A stretch of DNA of 64,000 bases from CAZSDU01 sp963662525 (GTDB lineage: Bacteria > Bacteroidota > Bacteroidia > Bacteroidales > FEN-979): NCBI GenBank assembly GCA_963662525.1, contig OY759717.1:3484584-3548583 (forward strand), given 5' to 3'. The notes below the pieces were generated by a model, which was not told where the DNA came from, made no database searches, and saw only the letters and a list, made by a program, of their open reading frames with translations. This document shows, one piece after another, positions 55,635 through 64,000 of the stretch. How positions within the stretch are numbered: position 1 is the first letter of the stretch; each line of letters starts with the position of its first letter. The translations under genes and the position numbers were made by a program.

Positions 55635-56831
55635 ATGTTGAAGGGTAAAAAAATCGTAATCGGAATTTCTGGTAGCATTGCTGCCTATAAAATTCCTTTT
55701 TTAATCAGATTACTTGTTAAAGAAGGTGCAGAAGTTAAGGTAATCATGACACCAGTCGCTAAAAATTTTGTAACCCCACTTACTCTTTCAACTCTTTCAC
55801 TCAATTCAGTGATTGTTGAACCATTCAATCCCGAAAATGGGATCTGGAATAATCATGTTGAATTAGGTCAATGGGCTGATCTCATTCTTTTTGCTCCGGT
55901 AACTGCTAATTCCCTGGGAAAAATGGTACAGGGCATTGCGGACAATTTTGTCATAACTGCCTATTTGTCAGCAAAATGTCCTGTTTTTATTGCTCCCGCC
56001 ATGGATTTAGATATGTATCAACATCCTACAACCCAACGAAATATTGAGTTACTGAAATCATTTGGGAATATAATCATTGAACCTCAAACAGGCGAATTGG
56101 CAAGCGGTCTTTCCGGACCAGGGCGTCTTGCAGAACCGGAGAAAATTCTGCAAGTTTTATTAGCCCATTTTAATAACAAACAGGATTTAATTAAAAAAAA
56201 AATTCTAATAACGGCAGGACCAACTTACGAAAAGATTGATCCAGTGCGTTTTATTGGAAATTTTTCCTCTGGAAAAATGGGATTTTCCCTGGCAGAAAAT
56301 GCTGCTTCCCGAGGAGCAGAGGTTGTTTTAATAACAGGTCCGACTCAATTATCAACAAAGCATTCTGGTATCCTAAGAATAGATGTTGAATCAACAGAAG
56401 AAATGTATAAGTCATGCATGCGTGAATCAAAACATGCTGATGTTATTATTATGTCAGCTGCTGTCGCAGATTATACAGTTCAAAAAGCAAGCACTGGAAA
56501 AATAAAAAAGAATAAGGATGGTTTAAATCTTAACCTGATCCCAACTCCCGATATCCTTTTAAAACTGGGACGGCAAAAAAGCAAAAACCAGATTGTTGTT
56601 GGGTTTGCCCTGGAAACAGAGAATGGGATTCAAAATGCTAAAAAAAAACTAAATGAAAAAAATCTTGATCTCATTGTATTGAATTTGCTGAATGAGGAGG
56701 GAACTGGTTTTAATACCCCCACCAATAAAATTACAATTATTGATAAAAAGGGAGTAATTAATCAGGGAGTTTTAAAGTCAAAACAAGATGTTGCCTCCGA
56801 CATCCTTGATGCAGTCTTAAGTTTTAAATAG
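55635..56831 (+). CDS. coaBC: Bifunctional CoaBC (phosphopantothenoylcysteine synthase/decarboxylase)
   Basis: A 398-residue protein for two steps of coenzyme A synthesis. The N-terminal CoaC flavoprotein domain (1-190) has 'IVIGISGSIAAYKIPFLIRL' and 'PAMDLDMYQHPTTQRN' near 122 (Asp replaces the usual Asn of PAMN in this group). The C-terminal CoaB domain starts near 190: 'KILITAGPTYEKIDPVRFIG' and 'NFSSGKMGFSLAE' near 213, with 'KIKKNKDG' near 289 holding the KxKK region. The gene begins 18 bp after the omega gene. Confidence 0.96.
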   Translation: MLKGKKIVIGISGSIAAYKIPFLIRLLVKEGAEVKVIMTPVAKNFVTPLTLSTLSLNSVIVEPFNPENGIWNNHVELGQWADLILFAPVTANSLGKMVQGIADNFVITAYLSAKCPVFIAPAMDLDMYQHPTTQRNIELLKSFGNIIIEPQTGELASGLSGPGRLAEPEKILQVLLAHFNNKQDLIKKKILITAGPTYEKIDPVRFIGNFSSGKMGFSLAENAASRGAEVVLITGPTQLSTKHSGILRIDVESTEEMYKSCMRESKHADVIIMSAAVADYTVQKASTGKIKKNKDGLNLNLIPTPDILLKLGRQKSKNQIVVGFALETENGIQNAKKKLNEKNLDLIVLNLLNEEGTGFNTPTNKITIIDKKGVINQGVLKSKQDVASDILDAVLSFK

Positions 56832-56851
56832 ATTTACTAATTCGGACTGAT

Positions 56852-57760
56852 ATGAATAGAAACTGGAGTGCTCTTGTCTTTTTTTTATTCTTTTTCTGCA
56901 ATCTTCAAGCTCAGGAGTTTGACTGTTCAGTAAATGTTACTGCCCCTCAGCTTGAAGGAACTGATAAAAAGATTTTTGAAACTTTACAGAATGCTATTTA
57001 TGAATTCATGAATAACCATAAATGGTCCACATATAATATCAAGGCAGAAGAAAAAATAGAATGTACAATGTTATTGACTGTCAATGAACGACTTGGATCC
57101 GATGAATTCAGGGCAAATCTCAACGTTGTTGTGCGACGGCCTATTTTAAGCACTGCCTACAATTCAATTTTACTGAACTATATTGACAAGGGAGTGCAAT
57201 TCAGATACGTCGAATATCAGCCTTTGGATTATTCCGATGGCAGCTTTTCTTCTAACCTGACTTCTTTATTAGCCTATTATTCATATGTTTTCCTTGGATT
57301 ATATTTTGATTCTTTCTCGCCGAACGGGGGAGACCCCTTCTTGGGAAAAGCACAGGATGTTGTTAATGCAGCTCAAAACGCTCAGGAACCTGGTTGGAAA
57401 GCATACGAAAATGATAAAAACAGGTACTGGCTTTTAAATGGATATATGAATCCTGCAAATTCAGGATTAAGAGATTTTAATTATACCTTCCATCGTCTTG
57501 GTCTGGACCAGATGTATGAAAAGGTTGACCAGGGCAGAAATAGTGTGACAGAGAGTTTAAACTTCCTGCAAAAAGTCTATAATGCGAAACCAGGGTTATA
57601 TTCATTACAGCTAATATTTGATGCAAAACGGGATGAGTTCGTGAATATCTATTCCGATCAGCGGGTTCCACCTTTGGAAAAGACCAATATTACTAATATA
57701 TTAAAAGAAATTGATCCGGCAAATAGCTCCAAATATCAAGCAATTCTTGAAGCAAAATAG
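56852..57760 (+). CDS. DUF4835 family secreted protein
   Basis: A 302-residue exported protein. A signal peptide (about 1-20, 'WSALVFFLFFFCNLQAQ') is followed by 'FDCSVNVTAPQLEGTDKKIF' near 24, the family's N-terminal motif. 'GLYFDSFSPNGGDPFLGKAQ' near 152 and 'LRDFNYTFHRLGLDQMYEKV' near 207 also match. It sits between coaBC and recN in most Bacteroidetes. Function is unknown; periplasmic location follows from the signal peptide. Confidence 0.9.
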   Translation: MNRNWSALVFFLFFFCNLQAQEFDCSVNVTAPQLEGTDKKIFETLQNAIYEFMNNHKWSTYNIKAEEKIECTMLLTVNERLGSDEFRANLNVVVRRPILSTAYNSILLNYIDKGVQFRYVEYQPLDYSDGSFSSNLTSLLAYYSYVFLGLYFDSFSPNGGDPFLGKAQDVVNAAQNAQEPGWKAYENDKNRYWLLNGYMNPANSGLRDFNYTFHRLGLDQMYEKVDQGRNSVTESLNFLQKVYNAKPGLYSLQLIFDAKRDEFVNIYSDQRVPPLEKTNITNILKEIDPANSSKYQAILEAK

Positions 57761-57774
57761 GACAACTTTTTGAT

Positions 57775-59430
57775 ATGCTCCTTAAACTTTACATTGAAAA
57801 TTATGCATTGATCAGGCAACTTGAGATTGATTTCTCTCAGGGATTTTCTGTTATCACAGGCGAAACTGGAGCTGGTAAATCAATTATTCTCGGTGCTCTT
57901 GCACTCATCCTTGGCCAACGATCTGATAGTAATGTTCTGCTGAATAAATCACAAAAATGCATAATTGAAGGAACATTCAACATTGAAAATTACTGTCTTG
58001 ATGAATTCTTTTTCACTCATGACCTTGATAAAGATGATAAAACAATACTTCGCCGTGAAATCAATCCACTGGGTAAATCAAGAGCATTTATTAATGATAG
58101 CCCAGTCAATCTTTCATTGTTGAAAGATTTTGGCGACAGGCTTGTAAATATTCACTCGCAAAATTCCATCATTACACTTAATGATTCAAATTTCCAACTT
58201 GCTGTTCTTGATAGCTATGCTGGACAGCTAGATAAATTAATGAAATTCAGATCCGGCTTCCAAGAACTTTCTTTTTACAAAAAAGAGCTTGAATTGTTGC
58301 AGGATCAGGATAAAAAAGCCAGAGAGGAAAAAGACTATTTCCATTTTTTAATCAATGAATTTTATCGGATTGACCTAAAGAAGGGTGAGCAGGAAGAATT
58401 GGAAGAAAAATTTCAGGTATTAACACATGCTGAGGAAATTAAATCTAATTTATTTAAATCCAGTGAGTTAATAAGTCATGGGGAAGTAAATATTCTTTCT
58501 CAACTCACAGACGTTATTCATAATGTGAATTCTGTTTCCAAATTCCACCAAGATATTGCAGAATTGTTGGAAAGATTAAAAATTAACTTGATTGACATCA
58601 AGGATATAGTGAGTGGAATTGAAAAAATCGGGGATCAGATTTCCATTGACCCTGACGAATTTGAATCCATAGCCCAAAGACTTGACCAGATTTATCAATT
58701 GCAAAAAAAGCATAAGGTAACTTCAATTGATGAACTTATAAATATTCAGTATAATATTGAATGTAAATTAATTGAATCTGATAATCTGGAGGAAAAGATT
58801 AATCAGACTAAAAACTCAATACTGGGTAAGTCCGAAAAGCTTGTTTTTGAAGCGGAAGGTTTGAGCAAGACAAGATGCAAAGTAATTCCGGCATTTGAAA
58901 AAGAAATTGTGCGACTTTCAGCGCTACTGGGACTACCAAATGCTATTTTTAAAGTTGATAACTTCAGGCAGTTTGAATTATCTAAAGACGGATTGGATAA
59001 AATCCGGTTTCTGTTCAGTGCAAATAAAGGGATTGAACCAGCTGATATATCGAAAATAGCTTCAGGTGGGGAATTATCTAGACTGATGTTAATCATTAAA
59101 TCAATGGTTAGTCAAAAAAAACTTCTCCCTACAATAATATTCGATGAAATTGATAATGGAGTTTCAGGAGAAGTTGCAGGCAAAGTTGGTGATATTTTAA
59201 GAAAAATGGCAGAAAATATGCAGGTCATTGCTATTACTCATCTTCCACAAATTGCGGGGAAAGGGGAAAGCCATTTTAAAGTATATAAAACAGAAGAACA
59301 AGATTATACAACGTCTTATATTAAGCGATTATCGAATTCTGAAAGAATTGAGGAAATTGCTAAAATGTTAAGCAATGATAAAGTTTCTTCTGCAGCAATT
59401 CAAACGGCTAAAGAGCTGTTAATTAATTAA
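57775..59430 (+). CDS. recN: DNA repair protein RecN
   Basis: A 551-residue SMC-like ATPase for double-strand-break repair. The N-terminal half has Walker A 'VITGETGAGKSIILGALALI' near residue 30. The middle is a coiled coil (about 160-340). The C-terminal half has signature 'SGGELSRLMLIIKSM' near 428 and Walker B 'PTIIFDEIDNGVSGEVAG' near 452. Length is as usual for the family. It starts 14 bp after the DUF4835 gene, and fabI follows after 42 bp. Confidence 0.95.
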   Translation: MLLKLYIENYALIRQLEIDFSQGFSVITGETGAGKSIILGALALILGQRSDSNVLLNKSQKCIIEGTFNIENYCLDEFFFTHDLDKDDKTILRREINPLGKSRAFINDSPVNLSLLKDFGDRLVNIHSQNSIITLNDSNFQLAVLDSYAGQLDKLMKFRSGFQELSFYKKELELLQDQDKKAREEKDYFHFLINEFYRIDLKKGEQEELEEKFQVLTHAEEIKSNLFKSSELISHGEVNILSQLTDVIHNVNSVSKFHQDIAELLERLKINLIDIKDIVSGIEKIGDQISIDPDEFESIAQRLDQIYQLQKKHKVTSIDELINIQYNIECKLIESDNLEEKINQTKNSILGKSEKLVFEAEGLSKTRCKVIPAFEKEIVRLSALLGLPNAIFKVDNFRQFELSKDGLDKIRFLFSANKGIEPADISKIASGGELSRLMLIIKSMVSQKKLLPTIIFDEIDNGVSGEVAGKVGDILRKMAENMQVIAITHLPQIAGKGESHFKVYKTEEQDYTTSYIKRLSNSERIEEIAKMLSNDKVSSAAIQTAKELLIN

Positions 59431-59472
59431 TTTATAATTCTATTTCAATTATTAATTTAAGAAAACAGATTG

Positions 59473-60303
59473 ATGGCGTATAATTTACTTACAGGTAAGA
59501 AAGGAATCATCTTTGGTGCATTGGATGAAAAATCGATTGCATGGAAAACGGCAATCAGAGCGCATGAAGAGGGAGCAATTTTTACTCTTTCCAATACTCC
59601 GGTTGCTTTACGATTCGGTGATATCCATGACCTTTCAAAACAATGCAATGCTGAAATAATTCCTGCCGACGCTACTAGTGTTAAAGACCTGGAAAATGTT
59701 TTTTTACGATCGATGGATATCTTAGGAGGTAAAGTTGATTTTGTGCTGCATTCTATAGGTATGTCTTTAAACGTAAGAAAGCACAGGGAATATGACGACC
59801 TGGATTATGACTACTTTTTAAAGACAATTGACATTTCTGCACTTTCATTTCATAAAATGCTACAAATTGCCAAGAAACTAGATGCCATCAATGAATGGGG
59901 ATCAGTTTTGGCTTTTTCATACATCGCTGCACAACGAACTCTTTATGGTTACAACGACATGGCAGATGCTAAATCCTTGCTGGAATCTATTGCCAGAAGC
60001 TTCGGATATATATATGGGCGTGAGAAGAAAATCAGGGTAAATACGATTTCTCAATCACCCACCCGGACAACTGCAGGAAGCGGAATAAAAGGAATTGACG
60101 GACTGATTGATTTTACGGAACGCATGTCACCCTTAGGGAATGCCACTGCTGAAGAATGTGCTGATTTCGCCATTGTTTTGCTGTCTGATCTGAGTCGCAA
60201 AATAACAATGCAGAACCTCTTCCATGATGGAGGATTTTCAAGCATGGCCATGAGTCTCAAGGCAATGACCCAGTATAATAAATGCCTTGATGAAGAAGAT
60301 TGA
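59473..60303 (+). CDS. fabI: Enoyl-ACP reductase
   Basis: About 276 residues of the FabI-type short-chain dehydrogenases, the last step of each fatty-acid elongation cycle. 'GKKGIIFGALDEKSIAWKTA' near residue 8 is the atypical cofactor-binding motif of FabI, 'DFVLHSIGM' near 95 and 'SYIAAQRTLYGYNDMADAKS' near 155 (Tyr-x6-Lys) hold the active site, and 'NLFHDGGFSSMAM' ends the protein. It is more diverged than E. coli FabI, as is usual for this Bacteroidetes group. The ATG at 59473 is preferred over the TTG one codon upstream. Confidence 0.9.
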   Translation: MAYNLLTGKKGIIFGALDEKSIAWKTAIRAHEEGAIFTLSNTPVALRFGDIHDLSKQCNAEIIPADATSVKDLENVFLRSMDILGGKVDFVLHSIGMSLNVRKHREYDDLDYDYFLKTIDISALSFHKMLQIAKKLDAINEWGSVLAFSYIAAQRTLYGYNDMADAKSLLESIARSFGYIYGREKKIRVNTISQSPTRTTAGSGIKGIDGLIDFTERMSPLGNATAEECADFAIVLLSDLSRKITMQNLFHDGGFSSMAMSLKAMTQYNKCLDEED

Positions 60304-60313
60304 TTACAGTCAA

Positions 60314-60342
60314 TTTGACAGTCTTTTTTTCTTTTATCTTTG
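60314..60342 (+). promoter_or_regulatory. Promoter of the etfBA operon
   Basis: TTTG at 60314-60317, a 17-base spacer and TATCTTTG at 60335-60342. The etfB ATG follows 38 bp later. Confidence 0.65.
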
Positions 60343-60380
60343 CAACCCAATAATTTTATTTAAAAACACAACTTACTTTA

Positions 60381-61130
60381 ATGAAAATATTAGTTTGTAT
60401 CAGTAATGTACCAGATACCACTACCAGGGTCAAGTTCGTCAATGATAATAAAATGCTTGATGTTAACGGTATACAATGGGTGATCAATCCCTGGGATGAG
60501 TTATCACTAACCAGGGCATTGGAATTAAAAGACAAAGCCTCTGCTAATATACAGTCGGTAACTGTTGCTCATGTTGGACTAATGTCCGCCGAACCTACCA
60601 TCAGAAAAGCATTGGCAATTGGTGCAGATGATGCTATCCGTGTGAATGCCAGTCCTCTCGATGCATTTTATGTGGCAGCACAACTTGCAGAAGTCATTAA
60701 ATCAAATTCTTATAATATTATTTTCTGTGGTATTGAATCAAGCGACTTCAATGGCTCAAATGTTGGGGGAATGCTTGCTGAGTTTCTTGCTTACCCATCT
60801 GTATCATCCGTTTCAAATTTTGATATTGAGGGTAGTGAAGTCAGAATCACCCGGGAGATAGATGGAGGTAAAGAAATAATTAGCCTCCCTACTCCTTTGG
60901 TTGCGATTGTGCAGAAGGGAATTGCAAAAGAACCCAGAATCGCTGCCATGAGAGGGATTATGATGGCAAGAACAAAACACATCCAAGTAGTTGAGCCTGT
61001 TCCTGTTGATTCTTTGACTGAGATCGTTTCTTTTGAGATACCCAAACCTAGGGCATCATGTAAATTCATTGATCCTGAAAATCCTAAGCAATTAATTGAA
61101 TTGCTTCAAACTGAGGCTAAAGTTATTTAA
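60381..61130 (+). CDS. etfB: Electron transfer flavoprotein beta subunit
   Basis: A 249-residue EtfB. It carries AMP or FAD in the electron-transfer flavoprotein, which receives electrons from acyl-CoA and related dehydrogenases. 'INPWDELSLTRALELKDKA' near 36, 'LAIGADDAIRV' near 80, 'IIFCGIESSDFNGSNVGGML' near 114 and 'PRIAAMRGIMMARTK' near 185 are family markers. The next genes encode EtfA and an Fe-S membrane partner. Confidence 0.95.
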   Translation: MKILVCISNVPDTTTRVKFVNDNKMLDVNGIQWVINPWDELSLTRALELKDKASANIQSVTVAHVGLMSAEPTIRKALAIGADDAIRVNASPLDAFYVAAQLAEVIKSNSYNIIFCGIESSDFNGSNVGGMLAEFLAYPSVSSVSNFDIEGSEVRITREIDGGKEIISLPTPLVAIVQKGIAKEPRIAAMRGIMMARTKHIQVVEPVPVDSLTEIVSFEIPKPRASCKFIDPENPKQLIELLQTEAKVI

Positions 61131-61154
61131 TTTGAATTTAATAAAGAACTCATT

Positions 61155-62126
61155 ATGGCAGTTTTAATATTTGTTGAGAATTGGGATGGCAAGTTTAAAA
61201 AACTTTCATTTGAATTGGTTTCCTATGCTTCGAAGGTTGCAGCGATGCTGAATACTACTACCATTGCATTATCCGTTGGAAAAGTTGATTTTTCTGAATT
61301 GGAAAAACTAGCCAGGTATGGAGCAAAGAAGATCATTACAGTAAATAATGAAATCTATAATACCTTCGATACCCAGGCGTTCACATCACTGATCTCAGAA
61401 GTGGTCAAGAAAGAATCAGTTTCCATTTTAATTCTTTCTAATAATAATAAAGGGAAAGCTTTAGCTCCGAGATTATCAGTGGTTTTGAAAGCAGGTATTG
61501 GTTCAGGCGTGAGCAAACTTCCACTCAGTATTGACCCTTTTATCGTATTCAAAAAAGTATTCTCTGGAAATGCATACGCTCAGGTTCTAATAAAATCAGA
61601 TTTTAAAATCCTCACACTGGCTCAAAATTCATTTGAAGTGATAGAAACCGAACCGGAGGCTCTTTTTGAAGAGATTGATATTCCTGTATCTGGCAATATT
61701 CTCAAGACCAATATCCAAGAAGTTTATAAGCAAACTGGGAAAATTCTATTGACTGATGCAGATATTGTTGTGTCAGGTGGCCGGGGAATGAAAACTCCAG
61801 ACAATTGGGGCCCAATTGAAGAACTCTCTGGCCTGCTTGGTGCCGCAACTGCCTGTTCACGTCCGGTTTCGGATGAAGGTTGGCGTCCTCATGAAGAACA
61901 TACCGGCCAAACTGGGAAGATTATTGCCCCTAATCTGTATTTTGCTATTGGCATTTCTGGAGCTACACAGCATCTTGCTGGCATTAGCTCCTCGAAATAT
62001 ATTGTGGCCATTAATTCAGATAAAGATGCTCCGATTTTTCAGGCAGCCCAATATGGTATCGTGGGAGATGCTTCAAAAATTTTACCCAAACTGGTTGAGG
62101 CTGTAAAAGAAGTAAAAATGAAATAA
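61155..62126 (+). CDS. etfA: Electron transfer flavoprotein alpha subunit
   Basis: A 323-residue EtfA. The N-terminal Rossmann half is followed by the FAD-binding domain: 'DIVVSGGRGMKTPDNWGPIE' near 203, 'HTGQTGKIIAPNLYFAIGIS' near 254, and 'GATQHLAGISSSKYIVAINS' near 274. It pairs with EtfB, whose gene ends 24 bp upstream. The HdrC-like gene follows after 9 bp, so electrons probably pass from EtfAB to a membrane Fe-S protein and on to quinone. Confidence 0.95.
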   Translation: MAVLIFVENWDGKFKKLSFELVSYASKVAAMLNTTTIALSVGKVDFSELEKLARYGAKKIITVNNEIYNTFDTQAFTSLISEVVKKESVSILILSNNNKGKALAPRLSVVLKAGIGSGVSKLPLSIDPFIVFKKVFSGNAYAQVLIKSDFKILTLAQNSFEVIETEPEALFEEIDIPVSGNILKTNIQEVYKQTGKILLTDADIVVSGGRGMKTPDNWGPIEELSGLLGAATACSRPVSDEGWRPHEEHTGQTGKIIAPNLYFAIGISGATQHLAGISSSKYIVAINSDKDAPIFQAAQYGIVGDASKILPKLVEAVKEVKMK

Positions 62127-62135
62127 TCCCACACT

Positions 62136-63455
62136 ATGGCTAAACAGATATGGTTCTCAATTGCGCTCATGCTGACCATGGGTGTTTTCGGGTATTCCAT
62201 AAATAGACTTATCAATTTTTTCCGTTTTACTCGCCCTGCTTTTCCTGTAAGAAACTTTGGAAAAAGATTCAGAATAATGATGGAAGTGGCATTTGGACAG
62301 ACAAAGATATTTAGAAGACCTGTAATCGGCATTTTTCATGCTTTGGTATTTTGGGGGTTTTGTGTAATCCTTTTTGGCAGTATCGAAATGATTATTGATG
62401 GTTTATGGGGTAAAGAAAAGGCATTAAGTAGTCTGGGTTTGATTTACAATATAATTGTTGCTTCCGGCGATATCTTTGGATTATTGGTGGCGATTTCAAT
62501 ACTAATTTTCCTTTTTCGAAGATTATTTCTTCATATCAGCAGGTTTGAAGGTATTGAGATGAAACCCTTATCTCACCAGGATGCGAATTTGGCCCTCTCC
62601 ATGATCCTATTGCTTATGATTTCACTCCTGGGAATGAATATTTCCTATATCAGGATGAGTGAAGAATCAGGTCAGATAACCGGATGCTATCCTGTTAGCA
62701 GTTTTTTATCACTCATTTTTAAGGGACTTCCTTCAGAACAAATAGCTGTTTTTTATGAAATATTCTGGTGGATGCATATTTTACTGATTTTTATTTTTGC
62801 AAATATGCTTCCCTATTCAAAGCATTTTCATGTTTTTATGTCTGTCCCTAATGTTTTCCTTTCAAGGCTTGAGCCTTTGGGGAAACTGACAAATATGGAA
62901 AGTGTTACGCGTGAAGTTAATTTGATGCTGAATCCTGATTCTGCAATGAATGCTTCCGATTTTCCGGCTGAAGTCGGACGTTTTGGTGTGAAGGATGCCG
63001 AAGATATTTCCTGGAAAAACTATTTTGATGCCTTATCATGTACCGAATGTGGAAGATGTACCACAGTTTGCCCTGCAAATATTACGGGGAAAAAGCTCAG
63101 CCCAAGAAAGATCATGATGGATGTAAGGGCCAGAATGAAAGAAAAAGGCCCGGGCATGTTGAATAGCGGTAGATTGTTCGATGACCATAAATCACTGGTA
63201 ACAGATTATATAACAGAGGAAGAATTATGGGCATGCACTACCTGTAACGCTTGTGCCAAAGAATGTCCCATAAATATAAATCATCCCAGTTTGATTATCG
63301 ATATGCGACGCTTTCTGGTGATGGAAAGGGGCTCGGCACCGGGTGGTTTGAAATCGATTTTCAGTAATATCGAAAACAATGGTGCACCCTGGCAATACTC
63401 ACCTGATGACAGGCTGTTATGGGCACAGGATCTTTTCATAAAAATACATAAATAA
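62136..63455 (+). CDS. Membrane Fe-S protein, HdrC-like ETF partner
   Basis: A 439-residue protein. Five to six hydrophobic segments in the first ~240 residues, with NarI-like haem-binding potential ('FWWMHILLIFIFANMLPYSK' near 210). Two 4Fe-4S motifs follow: CTECGRCTTVCP near 300 and CTTCNACAKECP near 368. The family links electron-transfer flavoprotein to the quinone pool. The downstream partial gene encodes the HdrB-like partner. Flow from dehydrogenases via EtfAB to menaquinone is inferred from the gene set. Confidence 0.88.
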   Translation: MAKQIWFSIALMLTMGVFGYSINRLINFFRFTRPAFPVRNFGKRFRIMMEVAFGQTKIFRRPVIGIFHALVFWGFCVILFGSIEMIIDGLWGKEKALSSLGLIYNIIVASGDIFGLLVAISILIFLFRRLFLHISRFEGIEMKPLSHQDANLALSMILLLMISLLGMNISYIRMSEESGQITGCYPVSSFLSLIFKGLPSEQIAVFYEIFWWMHILLIFIFANMLPYSKHFHVFMSVPNVFLSRLEPLGKLTNMESVTREVNLMLNPDSAMNASDFPAEVGRFGVKDAEDISWKNYFDALSCTECGRCTTVCPANITGKKLSPRKIMMDVRARMKEKGPGMLNSGRLFDDHKSLVTDYITEEELWACTTCNACAKECPININHPSLIIDMRRFLVMERGSAPGGLKSIFSNIENNGAPWQYSPDDRLLWAQDLFIKIHK

Positions 63456-63467
63456 GAGATAATTGCA

Positions 63468-64000
63468 ATGCTGAAGACTAGAAAACTTGAAGTGCCCGTA
63501 ATGGCTGATTTGTTTTCCAGGGATGAAAAACCTGAGTATTTGTTTTGGGTAGGTTGTGCAGGAGCATTCGATGATAGGTATAAAAAAGTCGTTGCAGCTT
63601 TTGTGAAAATTTTATCATTTTTGAATGTTAGCTATGCCGTGTTAGGCAAAGAAGAATCATGTTCTGGCGATCCTGCCCGCCGCGCCGGAAACGAGATGCT
63701 TTTTCAAATGCAGGCATTACAGAATATCACATTATTTAAATCATATGATATCCGGAAAATTATAACCATATGCCCACACTGTTATAATGTTTTTAAAAAT
63801 GAATATCCTGACCTGGGGGCTGAATTTCAAGTTGAAAATTATCTTCAGTTTCTTGAAAAATATATCGATACTGGTTTTCTGAACCTTGAAAACACATCCT
63901 TTGCTGAAACTATGATTACCTTTCATGACCCTTGCTATCTAGGAAGGGCCAATGATATTTATCAGGCTCCCAGATTCATTCTGAAAAATCTCTCTCATCA
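63468..64000 (+). CDS. HdrB-like CCG-domain Fe-S protein (cut by window edge)
   Basis: The first 177 codons are visible and the gene runs off the right edge. It starts MLKTRKLEVPVMADLF. The Cys-rich motifs of the CCG domain are seen: 'FWVGCAGAFDDRYKK' near residue 27, 'EESCSGDPARRAGNEM' near 63, 'ITICPHCYNVFKNEYP' near 98 and 'TFHDPCYLGRANDIY' near 152. Such domains hold noncubane 4Fe-4S clusters in heterodisulfide-reductase subunit B. It lies 12 bp after the HdrC-like gene and forms one operon with etfBA. Confidence 0.88.
   Translation, partial: MLKTRKLEVPVMADLFSRDEKPEYLFWVGCAGAFDDRYKKVVAAFVKILSFLNVSYAVLGKEESCSGDPARRAGNEMLFQMQALQNITLFKSYDIRKIITICPHCYNVFKNEYPDLGAEFQVENYLQFLEKYIDTGFLNLENTSFAETMITFHDPCYLGRANDIYQAPRFILKNLSH

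Overview
The window is a chromosomal segment of a Bacteroidetes bacterium, probably a member of Bacteroidales outside the gut Bacteroides. The signs are T9SS C-terminal sorting domains, TAnnTTTG promoter elements with almost no Shine-Dalgarno sequences, a four-gene glycogen operon with a fused GT3-GT35 enzyme, the bamD-omega-coaBC-DUF4835-recN gene order, a short serA with Lys in place of the active-site His, and DUF1015 beside serA/serC. DNA composition is AT-rich throughout. No rRNA, tRNA or CRISPR was seen.

Region 1 (1-5260) is the right end of an integrated mobile element, all on the minus strand: an HTH/zinc-finger DNA-binding protein, a tyrosine integrase, a protein of unknown function, a small excisionase-like HTH protein, a VapE-type P-loop ATPase and the start of a CHC2/toprim-like primase. 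Seven copies of a 9-bp iteron lie between the ATPase and the primase and look like a replication origin. Integrase-arm-like repeats lie at the chromosomal edge. The element abuts the 3' end of mnmE, the same place used by SGI1-type islands. The left end of the element is outside the window.

Region 2 (5330-18760) holds mnmE, sucD, a beta-helix lipoprotein, and a four-gene glycogen operon (debranching enzyme, GT4/5 glycosyltransferase, GH57 amylase, glycogen synthase-phosphorylase fusion) that ends at a strong terminator, with a headless 89-codon reading frame just before it.

Region 3 (18780-30510) holds fabG, a large VWA-like membrane protein, an ABC-2 exporter, an RsmI-like methyltransferase, a serine/threonine dehydratase-like enzyme, the wreck of a low-molecular-weight tyrosine phosphatase, dnaA, a YigZ-family protein, prmC, a DUF3298 protein and a YggS-family PLP protein.

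Region 4 (30535-38780) holds an LtaS-like sulfatase, DUF1015, a four-helix-bundle protein, serA, serC, a secreted unknown, a LuxC-type acyl-CoA reductase and rpmE2. Region 5 (38809-54329) holds a sugar-nucleotidyltransferase-like hexapeptide protein, lon, two tandem M1 aminopeptidases, an oligopeptide-binding lipoprotein, an MBL hydrolase, a DUF6913-like protein with dapA, a T9SS M14 carboxypeptidase, a membrane protein and an alpha-oxoamine synthase. Region 6 (54414-64000) holds bamD, RNA polymerase omega-like, coaBC, DUF4835, recN and fabI, then etfB, etfA and an HdrC/HdrB-like pair, the last gene cut by the window edge.

Most of the chromosomal part is ordinary housekeeping. The places worth a second look are the element's iteron origin and its mnmE junction, the decayed phosphatase next to dnaA, the headless frame before fabG, and the repeated 14-mer leader motif.
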